The position numbers and the translations under genes are program-made. Shown piece after piece: positions 23,883 through 32,312 of a DNA stretch of 64,000 nt. The DNA comes from Streptomyces lucensis JCM 4490 (GTDB taxonomy: Bacteria > Actinomycetota > Actinomycetes > Streptomycetales > Streptomycetaceae), in the NCBI RefSeq assembly GCF_014650035.1, contig NZ_BMUE01000021.1, positions 1 through 64,000 on the forward strand. Direction: 5' to 3'. The notes under the pieces are model-generated. The model did not search any database. It was not told the DNA's origin and saw nothing but the letters and a program-made list of their open reading frames with translations. The stretch's first letter is position 1, and every line of letters starts with the position of its first letter.

Positions 23883-25175
23883 ATGCTTTCGCGCCGCACG
23901 ACGCGGACCGCGCGAATCCTGGCGCCGGTGGGCGTCGTACTCGGCCTGCTCACGGCCTGCGGAGGCGGTGGCTCCGGTGACGCGGGCGGCCAGGACGGCG
24001 GCACGCACCGGAGCGGCGGTGGTCAGCAGAGCAAGGCCAAGCCGTACGACCCGCCGCTGAAGTTCGAGTACCCGGCCGCGCAGCATGTCGTCAGCGGCCG
24101 GTGGACCGTACGGCTGGACGGGACCACCGCGTACGCCGTCTCCGACGACCAGGTGAAGGCCGTGGACGTCCTCGACGGCAAGGAGCGCTGGACCGCGGGG
24201 CCGAAGGGCGCGGCGACCCGGGACACCGGCTACGCCACCGGCGAGATGGCCCGCCCCACCCTGACCGAGATCGACGGCAGGCGCGCGGTCCTCGCCGCGT
24301 TCGGGGTCACCACGCCCGGCTCGGGCACCACGCCCGACCGGAACTCCGTCGAACTCGCCGCCCTGGACGCCGGGTCCGGCAGGCGGCTGTGGACGGCCAC
24401 CGTCGACCGTCCCGAGAGCGGGGCGAAGGGCGCCCCCGTACTCGTCGGCACCGACGGCACCGCCCACGCCGTCGTCGAGCTGGGCGGGGACGGCGACGCC
24501 GTCACCCTGGGCATCTCACTGGACAGCGGCAAGGTCGCCTGGACGGCCAAGGGCTTCGCCGCGAAGTTCGTCGACGGCGGGACGGTCGTCGGGCTCGCCG
24601 ACTCCAACGGGGAGACCGACGGCGGCATCGGCGTCCAGGGGCTGAAGTCGTCCGACGGCAGCAGGAGATGGAGCTACGACGCACCGGAACTCAACGGCGC
24701 GACGCTCACGTGGGCCGGGGGCGGCCTGTTCACCGCCGGCGTCGACCCGCACGAGGCCCTCGAGGAGGACGGCGTCGCCCTGCTGGCCACCTCGACCGGC
24801 CGCCCCCCGGCCGCCTACCCCTCCGGGAAGACGGCCGGACTCTCCAGGCTGACCTGCCAGTTCGACGACCGCGGCACGACCGTGTGCGAGTCCGCCCTGC
24901 CGGACGGGCACAAACGGGTGTTCGCCCTGGACCGGTCGTTCAGGCAGTTGTGGTCGATCGACGGGGCCGACGGCTCCCGCCTCCTGCCCGACGTCACCAC
25001 GGTCTGGCACGGCGCGGTCTACGGCACCACCGACAACGGTCCCGTCGTCCTCGACGCCCGCACCGGCAAGGACCGGGCCACGTCACCGGCCATCGCGCCG
25101 TACCAGGTCAACGAGTACGCCGGTCTCGCCTCGACGCCGAGCACCGGGATCGAGGCGTACCGCGCGGTCGGCTAG
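23883..25175 (+). CDS. PQQ-like beta-propeller lipoprotein
   Basis: A 430-residue exported lipoprotein. The signal peptide ends in LLTAC (lipobox), followed by a Gly-rich tether and a domain of repeated beta-propeller blades of the PQQ-like type; repeat motifs of the form DGKERWTA, GSGRRLWTATV, DSGKVAWTA and DGSRRWSY recur about every 45-60 residues. Such proteins act as extracytoplasmic scaffolds or sensors and rarely bind PQQ. ATG 23883 directly precedes the signal peptide; upstream residues to 23829 are unlike a leader. Function is unknown. Confidence 0.8.
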   Translation: MLSRRTTRTARILAPVGVVLGLLTACGGGGSGDAGGQDGGTHRSGGGQQSKAKPYDPPLKFEYPAAQHVVSGRWTVRLDGTTAYAVSDDQVKAVDVLDGKERWTAGPKGAATRDTGYATGEMARPTLTEIDGRRAVLAAFGVTTPGSGTTPDRNSVELAALDAGSGRRLWTATVDRPESGAKGAPVLVGTDGTAHAVVELGGDGDAVTLGISLDSGKVAWTAKGFAAKFVDGGTVVGLADSNGETDGGIGVQGLKSSDGSRRWSYDAPELNGATLTWAGGGLFTAGVDPHEALEEDGVALLATSTGRPPAAYPSGKTAGLSRLTCQFDDRGTTVCESALPDGHKRVFALDRSFRQLWSIDGADGSRLLPDVTTVWHGAVYGTTDNGPVVLDARTGKDRATSPAIAPYQVNEYAGLASTPSTGIEAYRAVG

Positions 25176-25178
25176 ACG

Positions 25179-25565
25179 CTAGACGAGGGTGGTGACGCAG
25201 AAAGGGTGGCCGGCCGGGTCGAGCAGGACCCGCCAGCGCTCCGGGTCCGGCTGGAACCCGGGCTTGGTGGCGCCCAGGTCGAGCAGCCGCTTCTCGGCGG
25301 CCTCCAGGTCGTCCACGCCCAGCTCGATGTGGGCCTGCTTCTCCTGGGCGGGGTCCGGCCAGGTCGGCGGGCGGTAGCCGGCCAGCCGGTTGAAGCCGAG
25401 GCCGGCCGCCCCCTGCTGGCCGATCATGACGAAGTCGTCGGAGGAGAAGAGGACCGGGAAGCCGAGCAACTCCCCGTAGAAGCGGGCCAGTTCTGCGGGG
25501 TCGGCGCAGTCGAAGGTGACGGCGGCGTAGCGGAATGCGGGTGCGGAAGCGGTGTCCGTGTTCAT
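25179..25565 (-). CDS. VOC-superfamily (glyoxalase-like) protein
   Basis: A 128-residue two-module vicinal-oxygen-chelate protein. The first beta-alpha-beta unit begins FRYAAVTFDCADPAELARFY, the second contains KQAHIELGVDDLEAAEKRLL, and the end RVLLDPAGHPFCVT is typical. Members are metal-dependent dioxygenases, isomerases or resistance proteins; the role here is unknown. TAGCGT lies exactly 7 bases before the ATG on the minus strand. The gene is divergent from a WYL regulator 72 bases away, which may control it. Confidence 0.82.
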   Translation of the reverse strand: MNTDTASAPAFRYAAVTFDCADPAELARFYGELLGFPVLFSSDDFVMIGQQGAAGLGFNRLAGYRPPTWPDPAQEKQAHIELGVDDLEAAEKRLLDLGATKPGFQPDPERWRVLLDPAGHPFCVTTLV

Positions 25566-25637
25566 GGGGGAGACGCTAGGACGTGACCAGGACAGTTCCG
25601 GTCCTGGTCATGCGGGCGGTGTGGAAGACTTCGCGGC

Positions 25638-26594
25638 GTGATCGGTGCGTCCGCCCGCCTGCTGCGCCTGCTCTCCCTGCTCGCCGCCCGGCCGTCCTGG
25701 ACCTGTGCCGAGCTGGCCGGCCGCATGGAGGTCACGGATCGCACGGTGCGCCGGGACATCGCCCGGCTCCGGGAGCTCGGCTACTGCGTCGACTCCGACG
25801 CCGGCCCCTGGGGCGGCTACCGCCTGCGCGCCGGCTCCCGGATGCCGCCGCTGATCCTCGACGACGAGGAAGCCCTCGCCGTGGCCGTCGGGTTGCGCGA
25901 GGCGGCGCTGAGCGACGCGCTCGGCGGCGACCAGGCCGCGCTGTCCGCGCTGCTGAAGCTGCGCCAGGTGCTGCCCCCGCGGATCGCGGACCGGCTGGGG
26001 GAGTGGGACGACGCCTTCGTACGGCTCCCCGGTTCCGAGGGCCCGCGGATCAGGGCGGGCATGCTGCTGGAGCTGGCCGCCGCCTGCCGGGGCGGCCGGC
26101 GCGTCCGGCTGTCGTACACCGACGGGCAGGGACGGGCGACGGTCCGGGACGTCGACCCGTACCGTCTCGTGCACACCGGACGGCGCTGGTACCTCGTCGC
26201 ACTGGACGTGGCGCGGGGGCAGTGGCGGACGTTCCGGGCCGACCGCGTCGACCGGCTCCAGCCCACCGGACACCCGGCGGAGATCACCGACCCGCCCGAC
26301 CCCGCACTGCTGGTCTCCCGGAACATCGCCAACGGCCCCTACCCGCTCTACGCGACCGTCCGCCTGCCGCTCCCCGCGGACGAGGCGCTGCGGCTGGTAC
26401 CCGCGACGGTCGGCACGCACCGCCCCGACGGCCCGGACGCCACGCTCGTCGACATCGGCGGCCCGGATCCGGACGGCCTCGCCCGCTACCTCCTGGGCCT
26501 GGCGACACCCCTGCGGGTCCTGGCGCCCGACTCGGTACGCCGGGCCCTGCTGCGCCGCACACGGGAACTCCTCACCGCCCATGCGGACGGGTGA
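25638..26594 (+). CDS. WYL-domain transcriptional regulator (YafY type)
   Basis: A 318-residue regulator with an N-terminal winged helix (WTCAELAGRMEVTDRTVRRD, then GPWGGYRLRAG as the wing), a central WYL domain (DPYRLVHTGRRWYLVALDV and WRTFRADRVDRL) that senses a ligand or nucleic acid, and a C-terminal WCX-like segment. WYL regulators often control stress or DNA-damage genes. The GTG start is 7 bases after AAGACT. It is divergent from the VOC gene across a 72-base region, the probable site of regulation. Confidence 0.85.
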   Translation: MIGASARLLRLLSLLAARPSWTCAELAGRMEVTDRTVRRDIARLRELGYCVDSDAGPWGGYRLRAGSRMPPLILDDEEALAVAVGLREAALSDALGGDQAALSALLKLRQVLPPRIADRLGEWDDAFVRLPGSEGPRIRAGMLLELAAACRGGRRVRLSYTDGQGRATVRDVDPYRLVHTGRRWYLVALDVARGQWRTFRADRVDRLQPTGHPAEITDPPDPALLVSRNIANGPYPLYATVRLPLPADEALRLVPATVGTHRPDGPDATLVDIGGPDPDGLARYLLGLATPLRVLAPDSVRRALLRRTRELLTAHADG

Positions 26595-26659
26595 ACCGCG
26601 ACCATGCCGACTGAGGGCATCGCGACCACGCCGCGCGGGGGGCGCCACGGCCCCGCCGC

Positions 26660-27202
26660 TCACCACATGCCTTCGAGGACCTCGTCGAGGAGGCGGTTCC
26701 ATTCGGATCCCGGGTCGGCGAGGGGGAGCGGGTCCACGGCGGTGACGGCGCTCCGGAACGCGCGGGCGTGCTCCTCCACCGAGTCCTCGTCCTCGTCCTG
26801 GGCGCAGGCGTCGAGGAGCCGGCGGAACGCGCACAGCGTGAGGACGAACGACTGCACGTCGCGGTGGAGCGGCCGGCCCTCCTCCTCGCCCTCCGGGTAG
26901 GAGTGGACCGTCCCCGCCAGGGGGTCCAGGACCACCAGACCGGTGACGAGATACCCGAGGACGAGCCAGGCGCGCCGCTCCGGCGGGCACGCCCGGCCCC
27001 GGTGGTCGAGGAGCGGGCCGAGCCGTCTCGGCACCGGGGAGGAGTTCTCCGGCTCGGCGCGTGAGACGAACGTGCCGTCAGTGGGCAGGCCCACGGCGGA
27101 GAGGAACTCCGCCGTGGGCCTGTGAAGTCCGCTGCCGGGGACCCACGGGTGGTAGACGACCCCGTCCAGGCCGAACAGCCGGATCAGCTCTTCGCCGTTC
27201 AA
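26660..27202 (-). CDS. SUKH-4 family immunity-like protein
   Basis: A 180-residue protein with SUKH-4 features: EFLSAVGLPTDGTF in the N-terminal part, then VLGYLVTGLVVLDPLAGTVHSYPEGEE and a helical C-terminus with an acidic loop (DACAQDEDEDSVEEHAR). SUKH proteins neutralise polymorphic toxins, but no toxin gene lies nearby, so this may be an orphan immunity or household member. The start is uncertain: TTG 27202 is chosen because upstream codons overlap argS. It lies 23 bases after the argS stop on the same strand and is likely co-transcribed. Confidence 0.7.
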   Translation of the reverse strand: MNGEELIRLFGLDGVVYHPWVPGSGLHRPTAEFLSAVGLPTDGTFVSRAEPENSSPVPRRLGPLLDHRGRACPPERRAWLVLGYLVTGLVVLDPLAGTVHSYPEGEEEGRPLHRDVQSFVLTLCAFRRLLDACAQDEDEDSVEEHARAFRSAVTAVDPLPLADPGSEWNRLLDEVLEGMW

Positions 27203-27225
27203 CGCGCCGCCTGCCGCCGCGCGGG

Positions 27226-28989
27226 TCAGAGCTTCTCCGGCGTCCGGATGCCGAGCAGGGCCATGCCCTGGTGCAGGGTGCGGGCCGTGACGTCGCACAG
27301 GAACAGGCGGTTCTCCACCTGCTGCGGCGTCTCGGCCTTCAGGACCGGGCACTTGTCGTAGAAGGTCGTGTAGAGGGAGGCCAGCTGGTAGAGGTACGCG
27401 GCCAGCTTGTGCGGGGCGTACTCGGCGGCGGCCTCCGCGACCGTCTCCGCGAACGCGTCGGCGTGCAGGCCGAGGGCCCGCTCCGCGTCCGTCAGCTCCA
27501 GTTCCGGGTGCGCGGCCGGGCGGACCTCGCCGGCCTTGCGGAGGATGGACCGGATACGGGCGTACGCGTACTGGAGGTAGACGGACGTGTCGCCGTTCAG
27601 CGAGACCATCTGGTCCAGGTCGAACTTGTAGTCCCGGTTCGCCGACGTCGACAGGTCCGCGTACTTCACCGCGCCGATGCCCACCTGGGCGCCCCGCTCG
27701 GCGATCTCCTCCTCGGACAGGTCCTGCGCCTTCTCCCGGACGACCGCCGAGGCACGGTCGATCGCCTCGTCCAGCAGGTCGACCAGGCGGACCGTCTCGC
27801 CCTCACGGGTCTTGAACGGCTTGCCGTCCTTGCCGAGGACCGTGCCGAAGGCCAGCTGGAACGCCGTGACGTCGTCGTTCAGCCAGCCGGCCCGGCGGGC
27901 GGTCTCGAAGACCATCCGGAAGTGCAGGGCCTGCCGCGCGTCCACCACGTACAGCAGGGAGTTCGCCTTGAGGTTGAACACGCGGTCGCGGATCGCGGAG
28001 AGGTCGGTGGCCGCGTAGCCGTAGCCGCCGTCCGACTTCTGCACGATCAGGGGGACCTGGTTGCCGTCCGGGCCCTTGATGTCCTCGAAGAACACGCACA
28101 GGGCGCCCTCGCTGCGGACCGCGACACCCGACTCCTCCAGCAGGCGGCAGGTCTCGGCCAGCATGTCGTTGTACCCCGACTCGCCGACGATGTCGGGGTC
28201 GCGGATCTCCATGTCCAGCTTCTCGAAGACGGAGAAGAAGTAGATCTTCGACTCGTCCACGAACTTCTGCCACGCGGCGAGCGTGTGCGGGTCCCCGGCC
28301 TGGAGGTCGACCACCCGGCGCCGCGCCCGCGTCTTGAACTCCTCGTCGGAGTCGAACAGCCGGCGCGCGGCCTTGTAGAGGCGGTCGAGGTTCGACATCG
28401 CCTCCTCGCCGGTCACCTCGGCGTCCTTGTGGTCCAGCTCGTGCGGGTGCTCGTCCAGGTACTGGATGAGCATGCCGAACTGGGTGCCCCAGTCGCCGAT
28501 GTGGTGCCGGCGGATCACGTTCTCGCCGGTGAACTCCAGCAGCTGGACCACCGAGTCACCGATCACCGCGGACCGCAGGTGGCCTACGTGCATCTCCTTC
28601 GCCACGTTCGGCTGCGCGTAGTCGATCACCGTCGTGCCCGGGTCCGCGGCGGTCGGCACGCCGAGGCGGCCCGTCTCGTCCGCGTACCGCGCGGCCAGGT
28701 TCGCGGTGATCGCCCGGTCCGCGATGGTGATGTTGAGGAAGCCGGGGCCGGAGACCTCGACGTCCTGGATCACGTCACCCGTCACCACCTGGGAGACGAC
28801 CTGCGCGGCCAGCTCCCGGGGGTTCGCCTTCGCCTTCTTGGCCAGCGCCAGGATGCCGTTGGCCTGGAAGTCGGCCCGGTCGCTTCGTCGCAGCAGCGGG
28901 TCCGCGCCGGCGGCCTCCGGCAGGGTTGCCGAGAGGGCGGACGCGAGGTGCTGCTGGACGGAATCGCTGAGGGACGTGACCGAGGCCAT
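27226..28989 (-). CDS. argS: Arginyl-tRNA synthetase
   Basis: A 587-residue class I synthetase that charges tRNA-Arg. The N-terminal Add1 domain covers the first 100 residues; the HIGH signature is KEMHVGHLRSAVIGDS; the KMSK equivalent is the Arg-RS type GKPFKTREGETVRL; the C-terminal DALR anticodon-binding domain ends in ALLGIRTPEKL. Length is normal. ATG 28989 is the only candidate near the conserved start; the GAGGAG lies 16 bases upstream, farther than usual. It is divergent from lysS across 136 bases. Confidence 0.95.
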   Translation of the reverse strand: MASVTSLSDSVQQHLASALSATLPEAAGADPLLRRSDRADFQANGILALAKKAKANPRELAAQVVSQVVTGDVIQDVEVSGPGFLNITIADRAITANLAARYADETGRLGVPTAADPGTTVIDYAQPNVAKEMHVGHLRSAVIGDSVVQLLEFTGENVIRRHHIGDWGTQFGMLIQYLDEHPHELDHKDAEVTGEEAMSNLDRLYKAARRLFDSDEEFKTRARRRVVDLQAGDPHTLAAWQKFVDESKIYFFSVFEKLDMEIRDPDIVGESGYNDMLAETCRLLEESGVAVRSEGALCVFFEDIKGPDGNQVPLIVQKSDGGYGYAATDLSAIRDRVFNLKANSLLYVVDARQALHFRMVFETARRAGWLNDDVTAFQLAFGTVLGKDGKPFKTREGETVRLVDLLDEAIDRASAVVREKAQDLSEEEIAERGAQVGIGAVKYADLSTSANRDYKFDLDQMVSLNGDTSVYLQYAYARIRSILRKAGEVRPAAHPELELTDAERALGLHADAFAETVAEAAAEYAPHKLAAYLYQLASLYTTFYDKCPVLKAETPQQVENRLFLCDVTARTLHQGMALLGIRTPEKL

Positions 28990-29080
28990 AGGTATGGGTG
29001 CCGTTCTCCTCGTGGGGATGGATAGACCCAGCCAGTATCCCATGGGGGGTAAAGCGGTTTTCCCGGCCGCGAGCCGGTCT

Positions 29081-29098
29081 GTGACAATGGAGTGTCAC
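29081..29098. promoter_or_regulatory. Inverted repeat GTGACA-N6-TGTCAC upstream of lysS
   Basis: Perfect 6-base arms, 28 bases before the lysS start, overlapping GACAAT which could be its -10 hexamer. This is a candidate operator for an unknown repressor. Confidence 0.4.
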
Positions 29099-29125
29099 CC
29101 GTTCAGAAAGAAGGACGTGCCGATC

Positions 29126-30859
29126 GTGGCTCAGAGCACCGAGACCACCGACTGGGTCTCCCGTTTCGCGGATGAGGTCATCGAAGAGTCGGAGCGCCGG
29201 GCCCCGGGCAAACCGGTCGTCGTCGCGTCCGGCCTGTCCCCCTCCGGGCCCATCCACCTGGGCAACCTCCGCGAGGTCATGACCCCGCACCTCGTCGCCG
29301 ACGAGATCCGCCGCCGCGGGCACCAGGTCAGGCACCTGATCTCCTGGGACGACTACGACCGGTACCGCAAGGTCCCGGCCGGCATCGCGGGCGTCGACGA
29401 GTCCTGGGCCGAGCACATCGGCAAGCCGCTGACCTCCGTGCCGGCCCCGGAGGGCTCCGCGTACCCGAACTGGGCCGAGCACTTCAAGGCCGCGATGGCC
29501 GAGTCGCTGGCCCAGCTCGGCGTCGAGTTCGACGGCATCAGCCAGACCGAGCAGTACACCTCCGGCGTCTACCGCGAGCAGATCCTGCACGCGATGAAGC
29601 ACCGCGGCGACATCGACGCGATCCTCGCCCAGTACCGGACCAAGCCGAAGCCGGCGAAGAAGCAGCAGCAGAAGCCGGTCGACGAGGCCGAACTGGAGGC
29701 CGAGGAGGGCTCGGGCGCCGCGGCCGAGGACGACGGCAGCTCCGGCTCCGCCGGCTACTTCCCGTACAAGCCGTACTGCGGCGACTGCGGCAAGGACCTC
29801 ACGACCGTCACCGCGTACGACGACGACACCACCGAGCTGTCGTACACCTGCACTGCCTGCGGCTTCGCCGAGACGGTCCGGCTCAGCGAGTTCAACCGCG
29901 GCAAGCTGGTCTGGAAGGTCGACTGGCCGATGCGCTGGGCGTACGAGGGCGTGATCTTCGAGCCGAGCGGCGTCGACCACTCCTCGCCGGGATCGTCGTT
30001 CCAGGTCGGCGGCCAGATCGTCGGCATCTTCGGCGGCAAGCAGCCCATCGGCCCGATGTACGCCTTCGTCGGCATCAGCGGCATGGCGAAGATGTCGTCC
30101 TCGCGCGGTGGCGTGCCCACCCCGGGCGACGCGCTGAAGATCATGGAGCCGCAGATCCTGCGCTGGCTGTACGCCCGCCGCAGGCCCAACCAGTCCTTCA
30201 AGATCGCCTTCGACCAGGAGATCCAGCGGCTCTACGACGAGTGGGACAAGCTGGCGGCCAAGGTCGCCGACGGCTCCGCGCTGCCGGGCGACGTCGCCGC
30301 CCACTCGCGGGCCGTGGGCACGGCCGCCGGTGAGCTGCCGCGCACCGAGCGCCCGCTGCCGTACCGCACCCTCGCGTCCGTGGCCGACATCACCGCCGGG
30401 CACGAGGACCAGGCGCTGCGCATCCTGAGCGAGCTGGACCCGGAGCAGCCGCTCGCGTCCCTGGACGAGGCACGGCCCCGGTACGACAGGGCCGAGGCCT
30501 GGATCAACACGCACGTCCCCGCCGACCAGCGGACCATCGTGCGCGACGAGCCCGACGCCGAGCTGCTGAAGTCCCTCGACGAGGCCTCCCAGCAGTCGGT
30601 GCGGCTGCTGCTCGACGGGCTCGCCGACCACTGGTCGCTGGACGGCCTCACCCACCTGGTCTACGGAGTGCCGAAGGTCCAGGCCGGGTTCCCGGCCGAC
30701 GCCACGCCGAAGGAGCTGCCGCCGGAGATCAAGACGGCCCAGCGGACGTTCTTCGCGCTGCTGTACCACCTGCTGGTCGGCCGCGACACCGGCCCCCGGC
30801 TGCCCACGCTGCTGCTGGCGGTCGGCCAGGACCGCGTGCGGGCCCTGCTCGGGGAGTAG
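29126..30859 (+). CDS. lysS: Class I (archaeal-type) lysyl-tRNA synthetase
   Basis: A 577-residue class I Lys-tRNA synthetase, unrelated in fold to the usual bacterial class II enzyme. The HIGH-type motif is GPIHLGNLREV, the KMSKS-type motif is MAKMSSSRGG, and a four-Cys zinc site is formed by YCGDCGKDL and YTCTACGF. The segment between residues 175 and 215 (KPKPAKKQQQKP, then an acidic Ser/Gly stretch) is a low-complexity insert. GTG 29126 has AAGGA 10 bases upstream; the GTG at 29117 is too close. Streptomyces often carries this enzyme beside a class II copy elsewhere. Confidence 0.93.
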   Translation: MAQSTETTDWVSRFADEVIEESERRAPGKPVVVASGLSPSGPIHLGNLREVMTPHLVADEIRRRGHQVRHLISWDDYDRYRKVPAGIAGVDESWAEHIGKPLTSVPAPEGSAYPNWAEHFKAAMAESLAQLGVEFDGISQTEQYTSGVYREQILHAMKHRGDIDAILAQYRTKPKPAKKQQQKPVDEAELEAEEGSGAAAEDDGSSGSAGYFPYKPYCGDCGKDLTTVTAYDDDTTELSYTCTACGFAETVRLSEFNRGKLVWKVDWPMRWAYEGVIFEPSGVDHSSPGSSFQVGGQIVGIFGGKQPIGPMYAFVGISGMAKMSSSRGGVPTPGDALKIMEPQILRWLYARRRPNQSFKIAFDQEIQRLYDEWDKLAAKVADGSALPGDVAAHSRAVGTAAGELPRTERPLPYRTLASVADITAGHEDQALRILSELDPEQPLASLDEARPRYDRAEAWINTHVPADQRTIVRDEPDAELLKSLDEASQQSVRLLLDGLADHWSLDGLTHLVYGVPKVQAGFPADATPKELPPEIKTAQRTFFALLYHLLVGRDTGPRLPTLLLAVGQDRVRALLGE

Positions 30860-30868
30860 GCGGTACGC

Positions 30869-30901
30869 AAGAGGGGCCCTCCCGACGGAGGGCCCCTTCT
30901 T
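30869..30901. terminator. Terminator after lysS
   Basis: AAGAGGGGCCCTCC pairs with GGAGGGCCCCTTCTT around a CGAC loop. The T-rich end favours the lysS direction, but it also serves the convergent DUF2637 gene. Confidence 0.85.
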
Positions 30902-30938
30902 CATGCCGTCGCGCCCCGAACCGTCGCGCGAGGCGCCG

Positions 30939-32219
30939 TCAGGCGATGTGGTCGTCCTGGAGCTGCGCCGTGTGGCGGTTGGTGAAGCGGTTGACCATGC
31001 GGTTCGCCTCCGGGGACGGGAGCGCGATGCCGAAGGTCGCCTCGACGTCGTCCCGGAACTGGGCGGCCGTCGGGTAGCTGCCGTCGATCGACTTCCGGAA
31101 GACCAGGTAGTAGTCCTCCTCCGTCGGCTCCGGCTCGGGCGTGCCGCCGCCCTCACCCAGCTCCCGGGTGCGGTTCGGGCCGACCGGGATCGGGAAGCTT
31201 CCGGTGTCCTCCGCGGAGGGCTGCTGGAACTGCCCCGGGGGCTGCTCCTCGTACCACTCCTCGTACTGCTCCTCGGGAGCGTACTGGGGCTCCTGCATCA
31301 TCGGGTCGTAGGTCGGGTCGTAGCCGCCGTGGTACTCGATCTGCTGGGGGTGCCGGGCGTGCAGCCAGGGGCTCCCCTCCGGGACGGCGGCGTCCTCCGG
31401 CAGCCCGGCCCGCGGGCCGGGGATCGAGGGACGCTGCCCGCCGACCGCTGCCGTCCGCTGAGGGACGGGCACCGGCCCAGCGGCACCACCGCCCACGGCC
31501 GCGGATCCCGCCGGCGGCAGCAGGATCGGCTCGATGCCCGCCGCCGCCAGGCCCGCCGGGGCCGTCTCCGCGAGGGGGACGCCGTAGCGGGCCAGGCGCA
31601 GCGGCATCAGGGACTCCACCGGGGCCTTGCGGCGCCAGGCCCGGCCGAAGCGGGAGCGCAGGCGGGCCTGGTAGACGAGGCGCTCCTGCTCCAGCTTGAT
31701 CACCTGGTCGTAGGAGCGCAGCTCCCACAGCTTCATGCGGCGCCAGAGCAGGAACGTCGGCACCGGGGAGAGCAGCCAGCGGGTGAGGCGGACGCCCTCC
31801 ATGTGCTTGTCGGCCGTGATGTCCGCGATGCGGCCGATCGCGTGCCGGGCCGCCTCGACGGCGACCACGAACAGGATCGGGATCACCGCGTGCATGCCCA
31901 CGCCCAGCGGGTCCGGCCAGGCGGCGGCTCCGTTGAAGGCGATCGTCGCCGCGGTCAGGAGCCACGCCGTCTGGCGCAGCAGCGGGAAGGGGATGCGGAT
32001 CCAGGTCAGCAGCAGGTCCAGGGCCAGCAGGACGCAGATGCCCGCGTCGATGCCCACCGGGAACACGTAGGAGAAGTTCCCGAAGCCCTTCTTGATGGCC
32101 AGCTCACGGACGGCCGCGTACGAGCCGGCGAAGCCGATGCCGGCGATGATCAAGGCACCGGACACGACCATGCCGATGAGTACGCGGTGCGTCCGGGTCA
32201 GCTGCGGTGGCGCGGCCAC
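30939..32219 (-). CDS. DUF2637 membrane protein with C-terminal DNA-binding-like domain
   Basis: A 426-residue protein of the DUF2637/SpdB-like group. Four membrane helices occupy residues about 12-120, starting HRVLIGMVVSGALIIAGIGF and including a GIDAGICVLLALDLLLTW helix. A basic cytoplasmic region follows, then a long Pro/Gly/Tyr-rich linker with EEQYEEWYEEQPPGQFQQ, and a C-terminal domain (SYPTAAQFRDDVEATFGIAL) that resembles a winged-helix fold. Related proteins occur in plasmid spread loci, but this copy is chromosomal. GTG 32219 has GGGAGGGGAG five bases upstream. The promoter region holds a perfect 14-base palindrome. Confidence 0.78.
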   Translation of the reverse strand: MAAPPQLTRTHRVLIGMVVSGALIIAGIGFAGSYAAVRELAIKKGFGNFSYVFPVGIDAGICVLLALDLLLTWIRIPFPLLRQTAWLLTAATIAFNGAAAWPDPLGVGMHAVIPILFVVAVEAARHAIGRIADITADKHMEGVRLTRWLLSPVPTFLLWRRMKLWELRSYDQVIKLEQERLVYQARLRSRFGRAWRRKAPVESLMPLRLARYGVPLAETAPAGLAAAGIEPILLPPAGSAAVGGGAAGPVPVPQRTAAVGGQRPSIPGPRAGLPEDAAVPEGSPWLHARHPQQIEYHGGYDPTYDPMMQEPQYAPEEQYEEWYEEQPPGQFQQPSAEDTGSFPIPVGPNRTRELGEGGGTPEPEPTEEDYYLVFRKSIDGSYPTAAQFRDDVEATFGIALPSPEANRMVNRFTNRHTAQLQDDHIA

Positions 32220-32243
32220 TCGTACTCCCCTCCCATTGCGTGT

Positions 32244-32257
32244 TGTTGCGCGCAACA
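32244..32257. promoter_or_regulatory. Perfect palindrome TGTTGCGCGCAACA
   Basis: A 14-base perfect palindrome located 25-38 bases before the DUF2637 start codon, well placed as a repressor operator. Confidence 0.55.
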
Positions 32258-32312
32258 GAGTGGCACACGTGTGCGGCGGACGTGGTGCCGGACGGTGCCT
32301 GCGGCTCTCCGG

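Noticed and set aside
28990..29125. T-box or riboswitch between argS and lysS
   Set aside because: No T-box bulge sequence, specifier loop or antiterminator pair is visible; only a simple inverted repeat is present.
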